Shown here in pieces: positions 51,550 to 58,830 of a stretch of DNA of 59,639 nucleotides (the stretch's first letter is position 1; each line of letters starts with the position of its first letter). The notes beneath the pieces are model-generated. The model did no database searches, had not been told where the DNA came from, and worked only from the letters and a program-made list of their open reading frames with translations. A program made the translations under genes and the position numbers. This DNA is from Chloroflexota bacterium (GTDB lineage: Bacteria; Chloroflexota; Ktedonobacteria; Ktedonobacterales; Ktedonobacteraceae), in contig CADDZH010000018.1 in assembly GCA_902812455.1 (NCBI GenBank), forward strand, positions 1 through 59,639, written 5' to 3'.

Positions 51550-52227
51550 TTAGTTTTCCTCTGGCTGTCTCTCAGACGCTTTGTCTAGTTCTGGTGCAGG
51601 GAAAAGGTTCCAATGCCTCATAAAGACAACAATCAGCTTGTAGAAAGAACAAAGCGTGAATAAAGCAAAGGCGAAAGGGAGAAAGACAATACCAGCCCAA
51701 AACCAGACATGCCAAATTAATGCTGCTATCGAAATAAACCCTGCGAGTTCGGCGATAAATGCTACCTTTTCGGGAACTTTGCCATACCCGGAAGCACGGT
51801 ACTCTTTCTTTAGGAAACCCAACAGCAAGAACCCCGCTATACAGGGAAGAGCGATAGCGAGAGAAAGCCAAGCAATAGAGGATGCTACATCAGGATGCCC
51901 TATCGATGCAAGGACTTGAAGAAGAACAAGGCTCACGATGCCCAATCCCCCAATGAGGTAGACATCTATTTTATAGTACGTTTCTTTATCGTCCTGAATT
52001 TCCTGAGCAGTTGTAGCAATCGTCTCAATGAACACCTCAAAATCTCGAGCAGATTCCTCTGACGCGCCATCATTGCGGAAGTTAGTAACAAGTGCTTCTT
52101 TTTCGTGCTGAAACTGTTCCGAGGAGGGCTTAGACTTCATAAATCGCCATATCAGAGGCAGAACTCTCAATGTTTTTATCAGCGCATCCCTACGCGACTT
52201 CGATGCTTTATGTTCTTGTTCTTGCAT
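51550..52227 (-). CDS. Membrane protein of unknown function
   Basis: 225 residues. A charged N-terminal half with a helix (ESARDFEVFIETIATTAQEI), then four hydrophobic segments in two pairs (YLIGGLGIVSLVLLQVLASI; AWLSLAIALPCIAGFLLLGF; VAFIAELAGFISIAALIWHV; AGIVFLPFAFALFTLCSFY). The first part is predicted to be cytosolic. No family recognised. Start uncertain (ATG 52227, GTG 52230 or TTG 52263). Two-part build of cytosolic sensor plus membrane bundle is common in defence effectors, which is inference only. Confidence 0.65.
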   Translation of the reverse strand: MQEQEHKASKSRRDALIKTLRVLPLIWRFMKSKPSSEQFQHEKEALVTNFRNDGASEESARDFEVFIETIATTAQEIQDDKETYYKIDVYLIGGLGIVSLVLLQVLASIGHPDVASSIAWLSLAIALPCIAGFLLLGFLKKEYRASGYGKVPEKVAFIAELAGFISIAALIWHVWFWAGIVFLPFAFALFTLCSFYKLIVVFMRHWNLFPAPELDKASERQPEEN

Positions 52228-52410
52228 CACAATGGAGTCTCTTTCTCCTGGGAAGCTCTTCAATCGTGCCTGTCTCGTGTTCTGCTCAAAGGCTTCTCTA
52301 GAACATATATACGAAACAGGCAGGAAAAAAGTTGCTCACTGGCTGTCTGTATGTTTGTCAATTGGTTGGAAGTGAGGGGATAACAGCGGCTTGAGCTTAC
52401 CAAGCAATAC

Positions 52411-53184
52411 TTATTTCGTCAGTAAGGGTGCAAAAATCGGTATTAAACTGGTAACTGAGTCAATCATGGCTTGAAGCATTTCGAGCACTGGCTCTCCCTC
52501 GGCTATGCCTGGTTCATGGATGACAACTTGTATTCTAAATTGCATGTTTGGGATTGGCTCCGCATCACATGTATCAGTTAACAGCGCGTCTCCTACCTTA
52601 AGAGAGAGGTATGGGCAAGCAGGACTAAAGAAAGCGTGCATATCAGGGACGTTCAACTCAGGAAATGCTCTCCTCATTTCCTCGACTGCATGAGCGCCGA
52701 GATCAGCACTGCGCATAGAGGAACCGATGGTAACAAGTAACCGATGCTTATCGATGTTGTTTAGTTTGTGAATTTTCCAAAGAGTATCATTCCCCCCTCG
52801 ATAGGGCTTGATGGTATCGATAATATCTTTCGCTTGCTGGGCCATTCCTGTTGTTTTTCTGCTCTTCTGCCGTTCATACTCAGCATAATCTTCAGCAATA
52901 GGAAAATAGATATGATACCCACCTGTTCCATTGCCAGAGCCAAGCGTAAAAAGTTGGTAGGCCAGATGATCTAATGCACTTCGGAGGTTCTGAATAATAT
53001 CTCCGGTTATCAGCGCTATTTCATCTGGAACTTCATCGACTTTGGTTACGTAATAAACGAGCTGGTGTGACTGAGGGTCCCTCTTCGTCTCAATCTTGTA
53101 TGGGTCTGAGGCAAAGAAAGTACGTAAGGCTTCTTCCAATTCTTTTCTTAGGTTTGTTGCGCGGTCAATTTTACTCGTCCACAT
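52411..53184 (-). CDS. Unknown protein with HEPN-like R-x4-H motif
   Basis: 257 residues. DEIALITGDIIQNLRSALDHLAYQLF carries R-S-A-L-D-H, the R-x4-H spacing of HEPN RNases, in a helix-rich N-terminal half. Then GGNDTLWKIHKLNNIDKHRLLVTIG and a beta-rich C-terminal half (MQFRIQVVIHEPG). Related unnamed proteins are known in many bacteria. AAGGGG precedes the ATG by 5 nt. RNase activity is inference; a structure match would be decisive. Sits next to the Abi_C gene on the same strand. Confidence 0.7.
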   Translation of the reverse strand: MWTSKIDRATNLRKELEEALRTFFASDPYKIETKRDPQSHQLVYYVTKVDEVPDEIALITGDIIQNLRSALDHLAYQLFTLGSGNGTGGYHIYFPIAEDYAEYERQKSRKTTGMAQQAKDIIDTIKPYRGGNDTLWKIHKLNNIDKHRLLVTIGSSMRSADLGAHAVEEMRRAFPELNVPDMHAFFSPACPYLSLKVGDALLTDTCDAEPIPNMQFRIQVVIHEPGIAEGEPVLEMLQAMIDSVTSLIPIFAPLLTK

Positions 53185-53443
53185 GAGTACCCCTTACCCT
53201 TCTTTATACTGAAGGAGCAAATAGTCATTTACCCTGTAGTTACACTAACTCTAGCTGCTCTGCTCCATGTTATTGGATGTTCTATCCCTGTTTTGCACAT
53301 AACAGACTATGCAGGCATTTTTATCTTGTCTGGCAACTGTACTTTAATGTAGTGGAGAGGAGAAAGCAAGGCATATAGAACAAATGGGCTATTCAGTTCA
53401 TCGAGGAAGGGAGTACAAAACTTAGTGTACATCTACGTTAAAT

Positions 53444-54205
53444 TCAGGGCTGTTCTCTCATCTTCCTTAAGCGCCTTTCTTCTCGAACACGATCTATAAA
53501 GGTCTCGACTAGGAATGTTGCAACTGCTCCTGCAAGGTTAACGGCTAGCGCAGCATGACGCTCACTAGGTTTGATAGGCCTCCCGCCTTGACCATGAGCG
53601 TCGCCAATTTTATTACGAAGGGTACCAAGATTGTTCACCACAGATTGGCAATTTCCCAAAATCGACCTAAAAATCTCTTCAGTGTGCTGTGAAGGAGCAA
53701 GGTTGAGATGCCTTGCTGCTTCATGATATAGCCTTGGCAAGTCATCACTCTCTCCGTAAGAGCCCCCGCTTTCCTCTAGGATGCGTTTACACACGGTCTC
53801 TAGCAGTGTGCGAGCCGTTGTAATTGCACCTTCAGGATCACTATGCCGTCGTTCAAGAGCTTTTTCCCATGCCTTGTGTACGCCTTCAGGATCAAAAGAC
53901 GCCAAAGTGTCCGATATAACCGTATCAGCAGGCGCTCTATTTCTACTTTCAAGGTAATCCAGTAGTGGACCAAAGGCAGTCCAGATATGTTCCCGTCGTT
54001 GCTGCCAATGAGGTGAGACCGATTTGAAGTAACCCCATAATGCACCTCCGCTCCTATATTTCCAGACGAAGTCAGGTATTAGGGCCTTCAATTCTGGGTC
54101 TTTCATCAGTTCTTTCCGTATTTCTTGGTAAAGCGCCTCGTCCAACCCACTTCCTGTTGCCTGCTCAACTAACATATTTTGCAGCATCACTACCCTGTCA
54201 AGCAT
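53444..54205 (-). CDS. Abortive-infection-type protein (Abi_C domain)
   Basis: 253 residues. The C-terminal 135 residues have the Abi_C pattern: AITTARTLLETVCKRILEES, LPRLYHEAARHLNLAPSQHT, FRSILGNCQSVVNNLGTLRN, KIGDAHGQGGRPIKPSERHA and AVNLAGAVATFLVETFIDRV. R-N-K-I-G-D-A-H has the R-x6-H spacing of HEPN RNases. The N-terminal half is helical and unassigned. Members act in phage-exclusion or toxin roles. ATG at 54205 has GAAGG 5 nt upstream; a GTG at 54217 is also possible. The 259-bp gap downstream holds nothing recognisable. Confidence 0.85.
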   Translation of the reverse strand: MLDRVVMLQNMLVEQATGSGLDEALYQEIRKELMKDPELKALIPDFVWKYRSGGALWGYFKSVSPHWQQRREHIWTAFGPLLDYLESRNRAPADTVISDTLASFDPEGVHKAWEKALERRHSDPEGAITTARTLLETVCKRILEESGGSYGESDDLPRLYHEAARHLNLAPSQHTEEIFRSILGNCQSVVNNLGTLRNKIGDAHGQGGRPIKPSERHAALAVNLAGAVATFLVETFIDRVREERRLRKMREQP

Positions 54206-54328
54206 AGGAACCTTCACTTCTTTAAGGAAAACATTTTTGCTACATTGGCAAAGCTTTTAGGCTGATACTTTTCAAATTCCTCTTGTTTCACATAGAGCGG
54301 AACGCATCTCATAGTGCCGGTAGAATGT

Positions 54329-54940
54329 TCATGTTATATTATCATCAAGTGGAGGTAGAGATAGTACTGGCGATACGATGTTGTGAATCTCCCTGGTTGT
54401 CAAGTAAGGTTTCTCTGTGCGCTTATATACTTCGACCAGCGCTTGTGCTAGGAGCATCACCGCCTTCCAGCAGACCGGGTCTTCTAGGACTCGCCGCGCC
54501 AGTGCTTCTGCATAATCAAGAATGCTTTGTGCTCGATCAGGCGGCAGGCTTGCGACATAGGCCTTTGCATCCTCGACATCCTGCTTTGCAATGCGCTTAG
54601 TAGTGCTATCAATGCCATTGAGATCGCAGAATCGCTTCTCTGCTTCAACGGCTGTAAGCTTATAAGCGCATTGTTCCCAGATTGCAAAAGGCGTGAATCC
54701 TTGGGGCACATCACGGCCAAGACGTTCATAGATGTATTTGGGTGGCAAGGTAAGAATAGCATGCCGCCCAGTGAAGTTATCATCTGTTTGGCCTCCCCAT
54801 GAGCCATCATCATGAGAGCTTGGGAAAATGCCCATTGTGTAAATATCCCGCCCCTGAAGTATCGCTTCGATCCCGTGCCCTGCCTCATTGGTCGCTGCCA
54901 GCATTTGTTCATTCACGCTCATGCCCAAGGCATCTACCAC
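54329..54940 (-). CDS. Protein of unknown function
   Basis: 203 residues. N-terminal part has GIEAILQGRDIYTMGIFPSS and later YIYERLGRDVPQGFTPFAIW; the C-terminal half is helical (EDAKAYVASLPPDRAQSILD, AVMLLAQALVEVYKRTEKPY). No family recognised. GTG start at 54940 with AGAAGGAG 9 nt upstream. It overlaps the end of a possible small upstream ORF by 7 nt. Its place in the island suggests an accessory function. Confidence 0.68.
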   Translation of the reverse strand: MVDALGMSVNEQMLAATNEAGHGIEAILQGRDIYTMGIFPSSHDDGSWGGQTDDNFTGRHAILTLPPKYIYERLGRDVPQGFTPFAIWEQCAYKLTAVEAEKRFCDLNGIDSTTKRIAKQDVEDAKAYVASLPPDRAQSILDYAEALARRVLEDPVCWKAVMLLAQALVEVYKRTEKPYLTTREIHNIVSPVLSLPPLDDNIT

Positions 54941-55107
54941 GTAGTTTTTCTCCTTCTATGAGCTGAATACAATTGCCAATAATTTGCTGCCCCACGAGAG
55001 AGCGCAATGGCCTCAGCAGCGGGGTACTTATCGGCTTGATAATACTCCTTGCCGAATCGAGGTTCTAGGGAAAAATCATCCAAATTTAAGGCAGAGTTTT
55101 TTGGCAT
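54934..55107 (-). CDS. Possible small protein upstream of the 203-aa gene
   Basis: 57 residues from ATG 55107: MPKNSALNLDDFSLEPRFGK then EYYQADKYPAAEAIALSRGA and a basic C-terminus RRRKTTW. The 7-nt overlap with the next gene suggests coupling, and composition looks like real protein, but there is no clear ribosome site and no family. Confidence 0.4.
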   Translation of the reverse strand: MPKNSALNLDDFSLEPRFGKEYYQADKYPAAEAIALSRGAANYWQLYSAHRRRKTTW

Positions 55108-55129
55108 TTTGACCAAATCGCAGCACAGG

Positions 55130-55348
55130 CTAGGGAGCGCGACAAGGCTTTGGATTGTAGTTCAGATATCTAACAAGAGGCATGAGAACAGTCACTAACT
55201 TACTATCTTGCTTGAGAAGCCGGGATTGCTTCGTCGCTTCAACCCCCTCAACAAGACGCGCAAGACCTGGGATGGTGGTGATATCAATCGGTGTGGAGAA
55301 TGCAATATTGCCATGATTATACCAAATCACTGCCTGTTTGCAAACCAT
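55130..55348 (-). pseudogene. Antitoxin-like remnant with disrupted start
   Basis: 72 codons on the minus strand. The middle, STPIDITTIPGLARLVEGVE then ATKQSRLLKQDSKLVTVLMP, has the DIs..PeL.rLaeEv..t...r.L..d....vlvP layout of small prevent-host-death-like antitoxins. The expected start ATGGCAATAT at about 55317 is out of frame with it, and a TTGCAA-N16-TATAAT promoter overlaps the upstream part, so a frameshift near the 5' end is likely. The expected basic C-terminal tail is missing. No toxin gene adjoins. Confidence 0.4.
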
Positions 55349-55453
55349 GAAAAAGTTTCAACCCCGAACGGGCTTCCCAGGGCATTTAGGAGTGCAGTAA
55401 AACTTTACGGCTGCGAATGTCTGAAGCGTCTTCTTAAGAAAGAGAGGGATACG

Positions 55454-55567
55454 ATGAATGATCCGCTCACCTGGATCAGCCTGCTCATAGCCATTCTTCT
55501 GGGATTACCCAATGCCATTGAGGGGTATATGAAACTTCTTGCAAAGAGGAAGAAGCCAAAAGGATAG
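55454..55567 (+). CDS. 37-aa single-helix membrane peptide
   Basis: ATG at 55454 with GAGAGGG 5 nt upstream. The peptide MNDPLTWISLLIAILLGLPN continues AIEGYMKLLAKRKKPKG: one membrane helix followed by a strongly basic tail, the build of small type I toxins or membrane regulators. An open frame continues upstream to 55208 but has no site. The antisense strand upstream holds the antitoxin-like remnant. The function is unknown. Confidence 0.5.
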   Translation: MNDPLTWISLLIAILLGLPNAIEGYMKLLAKRKKPKG

Positions 55568-55740
55568 CGATCAAGAAAATAGGTAGAAGGGAACCAGGAA
55601 AAACGCCTGGAACAAAGCATTACTGTGCAAGAGGTCATCTACGAGAGTCTATTTACAAGCTATCCTTGGTGTTCTCCTGTGTGCTACACTGTTTGGCAGA
55701 AGAGAGCCTGAACAACCCGTGCGGAAAGGAGAGAAGCAGC

Positions 55741-56919
55741 ATGCCCGAAACAGCAGACATTGTCATCATCGGCGGCGGCGTAATGGGAACAAGCATTGCC
55801 TACCACCTGGCAAGGCAGGGAGCAGGGAAGATCGTGCTGCTGGAGCGCCAGGCCATCTCTACAGGCACCACCGGGCGCTCCGGCGCAATTGTCAGGCAGC
55901 ACTACTCTAACGACTTCACCATTCGTATGGCAAAGGAGAGCCTCGCTGTCTTCCAGCACTTCGACGATCTCGTTGGTGGCGATTGTGGCTTTATCACAAC
56001 GGGTATGATTGTCATGGTAGGAGAGCAGGGTGCCGGGGCTTTGCGCGCGAATGTGAACATGCAGCAGGAGCAAGGGGTCAACACGCAACTGATCAGCGCC
56101 GGAGAAGTCGGCGAGGTGGCAACAGGCTACAGCAGCGAGGGAGTTGCATTGGCCTGCTATGAGCCGGATACAGGTGTCGCTGACCCGGTAGCGACGACGC
56201 ATTGCTTTGCCAGGCGCGCTCGCGATTATGGAGCCATCATTCGTGAAGGCGTGGCAGTAACGCGCGTCCTGAAGCAGGGTGAGCAAGTGAACGGCGTGCG
56301 CACAGTAGAGGGCGATATCTCCGCGCCTGTAGTCGTCCTGGCGGCAAATGTATGGAGCAAGCGGCTCGCCCAGGCTCTCGGCATTACGCTACCGATCACA
56401 CCGACCCGCCATCCCATGCTGGCTTTGCGCCGTCCTGACGACTTTGGTGGTCGCTGGGGAATGCACGCGGTTGGGCTGGACCTCACACGCAATATTTACC
56501 TGCGGCCAGACCTCGGAGGTGTAACCTTAGTTGGCTCAACCGAGGACGTGCACGAGGCCAGCGACCCGGATAACTACGCACAGGGATTGTCAGAAGAGGA
56601 GATCAGGCGTTTCCGTACAATGGGGGCAGGCAGTATCCCCGCGCTGGCTCGCGCCGTGCCACGAGGCGGCTGGGCCGGCATCTACGACGATACGCCCGAC
56701 TACCATCCCATCCTTGACCGGCTTGCACCATATGATGGCCTCTACTGCGCCGTTGGCTTCAGTGGGCATGGCTTCAAGCTCTCGCCTGTGATCGGTCAAT
56801 GGATGGCTCAGTATATTCTGACAGGTGAAAAACCCGCCGATATGGAACACTTTGCCTTTGACCGGTTTGCTACAGGGAAGGAGATTCGCCCACGTTATCC
56901 TTCGGGAGTGCTGGGGTAA
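55741..56919 (+). CDS. FAD-dependent amine/amino-acid oxidase (DAO family)
   Basis: 392 residues. N-terminal FAD motif IVIIGGGVMGTSIAYHLARQ, then TGTTGRSGAIVRQHYSND, the sarcosine-oxidase/DAO pattern; substrate and flavin contacts at RHPMLALRRP and the C-terminal GFSGHGFKLSPVIGQWMAQY. It oxidises a secondary or primary amine such as sarcosine or an N-methyl amino acid. ATG at 55741 with AAGGAG 11 nt upstream. A decayed copy of the C-terminus of a paralogue lies at 58579-58686. Confidence 0.92.
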   Translation: MPETADIVIIGGGVMGTSIAYHLARQGAGKIVLLERQAISTGTTGRSGAIVRQHYSNDFTIRMAKESLAVFQHFDDLVGGDCGFITTGMIVMVGEQGAGALRANVNMQQEQGVNTQLISAGEVGEVATGYSSEGVALACYEPDTGVADPVATTHCFARRARDYGAIIREGVAVTRVLKQGEQVNGVRTVEGDISAPVVVLAANVWSKRLAQALGITLPITPTRHPMLALRRPDDFGGRWGMHAVGLDLTRNIYLRPDLGGVTLVGSTEDVHEASDPDNYAQGLSEEEIRRFRTMGAGSIPALARAVPRGGWAGIYDDTPDYHPILDRLAPYDGLYCAVGFSGHGFKLSPVIGQWMAQYILTGEKPADMEHFAFDRFATGKEIRPRYPSGVLG

Positions 56920-56966
56920 ATTATGAACTTTGAAAATCAAGATCGGCAAGGCCGGGATGTTTATAC

Positions 56967-57038
56967 ATGTCATGTTGAGCGCAGCGAAACATCCGCTGCC
57001 GATCGCCTGAGATCCCTCGCTGCGCCCAGGATGACATG
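56967..57038. repeat. 70-bp inverted-end repeat, copy B
   Basis: ATGTCATGTTGAGCGCAGCG, AAACATC, then GATCGCCTGAGATCCCTCGC and GCCCAGGATGACATGG. Partner of 46759-46828. It lies in the 329-bp gap between the amine oxidase and the membrane protein, which also holds the lipocalin-like tail (57112-57348). Confidence 0.7.
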
Positions 57039-57111
57039 GGTTACCGATTTTGATCGTCAAATTTCATCATTTACAGCCAGGTCGTGCAAACCATTCCTGA
57101 AAAGATAGGAG

Positions 57112-57348
57112 CTACTTGTGGGTCACGTGCCCAAAGTACATGAGTTCCCACAACGCTTCGTCGCGGTGTGTCTCAACAAGCTGATCTGCCTGGTAATGCT
57201 CAAACGCAAGCTCACCTGTAAAGCGCAAATATGCTCCATCAACGCGTATCAGCCGCGCGAGCAGCGCCTTGATCCCATGTAGCTCATCGATAAATTTACA
57301 AAGTCTCCTTTGAAGGTGTTCGAGGCCATCGCCACATCGCAGGTCTCT
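57112..57348 (-). pseudogene. Out-of-frame C-terminal tail, probably of the membrane protein's lost domain
   Basis: 78 codons in another frame at the 3' end of the membrane-protein gene: RDLRCGDGLEHLQRRLCKFI, DELHGIKALLARLIRVDGAY, LRFTGELAFEHYQADQLVET, HRDEALWELMYFGHVTHK and TAG at 57114-57112. It has no start codon and follows an in-frame stop. The VDGxYLRFTGE...WELMYFGH run looks like the end of a lipocalin/CrtC-like domain, and the upstream protein ends with the EPWEDGMRTDG start of such a domain. A deletion or frameshift is the likely cause. Confidence 0.55.
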
Positions 57349-58364
57349 TTATAGGTGCCTTTGCTGCCATCTGTTCTCATCCCATCTTCCCAGGGTTCAA
57401 TGTGGTCTCGGCTCAAGCCTAAACGACGGTAATGTTCATCACTTGTGCCCAGTGTCGCCGGCAACGCTTTCATAATGTCCTCCTGTAGTTCTGCAATTAC
57501 GCGGCTCGCTCGATCACTGTGCCCGCGCCTCTCCATCCAGATATAAAGCAAGGGGCTTACCACGAGCAGGAAGAGGATGCTTGCGATGAACACCCAGGTC
57601 AGTGGATTCGCTTGATGGAAGTTACTCCAGGAGAAGACGATTGCTAGAGCAATGAGAGCAATCCCAATCATCTGGCTCTGAAGGGCGATGCGTACCGCAC
57701 TCCAGCGAGCATCGAGGGCAATGCCCAGTTCACCCACTCCGGTGAGCGCGAATAACGCTCCCATGACTCTTGCAGTGAGCGGGGTCAACTGCCAGGGCCA
57801 GGTGCTGATCATGAAGCCAGGCTGCAGGAAGAGGACGATGCTGGTGAGCACTGTCAAGCCACCCACGATGCCAATCACCAGTCGTACCAGGCCTGGCACG
57901 CGGAGATCATGGGAGATGAGGCCAGGGTCTGTGGCTCGATTGCGCAGCCAGAGCAGGAACACAATGAACGGCGTCGTGAAGTATAACCCTACCCAGGCAA
58001 AGAATGAGATAGAACCGTGATTGAAGCGATCCCAGTGCAAGATCGTCGCTATCCCCATCAAGGTGGCAAAGGTGGTGACAGGCAGAAACCCGACCTGGAC
58101 CCAATGCCAGCGTGCATTGGTGGCGGCGCGGACAAAGAAATAGGCGCCGGCTATATAGGCGGCGCCCAGCATCATGGCACTCATGCGCGGCTGGATGCCC
58201 CAGGCAAACAACTGTTGGGTGTGATCGGGTAACAGGTAGAGGATGCCAAAAGCCGCCACTAAAAAAGGGACAATGATGGCCGAGATCCAGCGTGTTTCTG
58301 GCAGAATGCGATCGCTGCGCTCACGAGTGCTTCCAACCTGTTCGGCGTTTCCAACGTTTTCCAT
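57249..58364 (-). CDS. Multi-helix membrane protein with truncated C-terminal domain
   Basis: 371 residues. About eight helices between 25 and 275 (e.g. WISAIIVPFLVAAFGILYLL, LVIGIVGGLTVLTSIVLFL, IALIALAIVFSW), then SDRASRVIAELQEDIMKALPA and HIEPWEDGMRTDGSKGTYKE, which resembles the N-terminus of lipocalin-like (CrtC/tocopherol-cyclase-like) domains. The last 25 residues (SMSYMGSRRCSRG end) look like out-of-frame sequence; the natural tail is found in the other frame (57112-57348). AAAGGAG precedes the ATG by 8 nt. Function unknown; probably a partly broken gene. Confidence 0.7.
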   Translation of the reverse strand: MENVGNAEQVGSTRERSDRILPETRWISAIIVPFLVAAFGILYLLPDHTQQLFAWGIQPRMSAMMLGAAYIAGAYFFVRAATNARWHWVQVGFLPVTTFATLMGIATILHWDRFNHGSISFFAWVGLYFTTPFIVFLLWLRNRATDPGLISHDLRVPGLVRLVIGIVGGLTVLTSIVLFLQPGFMISTWPWQLTPLTARVMGALFALTGVGELGIALDARWSAVRIALQSQMIGIALIALAIVFSWSNFHQANPLTWVFIASILFLLVVSPLLYIWMERRGHSDRASRVIAELQEDIMKALPATLGTSDEHYRRLGLSRDHIEPWEDGMRTDGSKGTYKETCDVAMASNTFKGDFVNLSMSYMGSRRCSRG

Positions 58365-58578
58365 GGTGGCTACTCCTTTCGGGAGTGAGCAGGTACTTGT
58401 TCAAGGAGGACTTTTTCCTCTTGAGTTGTACCTATCCATTTTAGCATTCAAGGGAACCGAAAGCCAACGGGTAGGGTTCCCTGACTCACACTCACATTGT
58501 AGCCGGAAGGCGCTGACGGAGCATCGGGGTAAACACGGAGATTTTCGATGTGACACACGTAGATTCTTGCGAGGCTGA

Positions 58579-58686
58579 ACTGGCACAAAACCGGATGATA
58601 TGCTACATTTCACATATGAGCGGTTCACGCAGGGCAAGGAGATACGCCCCCGCTACCCCTCAGGCGTATTGGGTAGTATCCCATAG
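58579..58686 (+). pseudogene. Orphan C-terminal tail of a DAO-family oxidase paralogue
   Basis: 35 codons: TGTKPDDMLHFTYERFTQGK then EIRPRYPSGVLGSIP and TAG. The end of the intact oxidase at 56835-56919 reads GEKPADMEHFAFDRFATGK then EIRPRYPSGVLG, so the two are clear homologues with synonymous changes. An in-frame TGA at 58576 cuts it off and nothing more of the gene is found upstream. The rest of the 58365-58830 gap has the 30-bp repeat copy B and the promoter area. Confidence 0.8.
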
Positions 58687-58753
58687 GCTCTTAATTTTCA
58701 TTTTCATTCACATTATTTTGTAGTACGTTGTCAACCTTCCAATGACTAGGAAG

Positions 58754-58783
58754 ATGTAGTGGCCTCCTTTGTGGGGGCCAGGC
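58754..58783. repeat. 30-bp dispersed repeat, copy B
   Basis: ATGTAGTGGCCTCCTTTGTG plus GGGGCCAGGC, one base different from 8506-8535. It lies 47 nt before the MBL-fold gene. Confidence 0.75.
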
Positions 58784-58830
58784 ATCCTTCCTTTAAATGA
58801 AGCTTGACAAAACAGTAGGAGGAATCAGAC

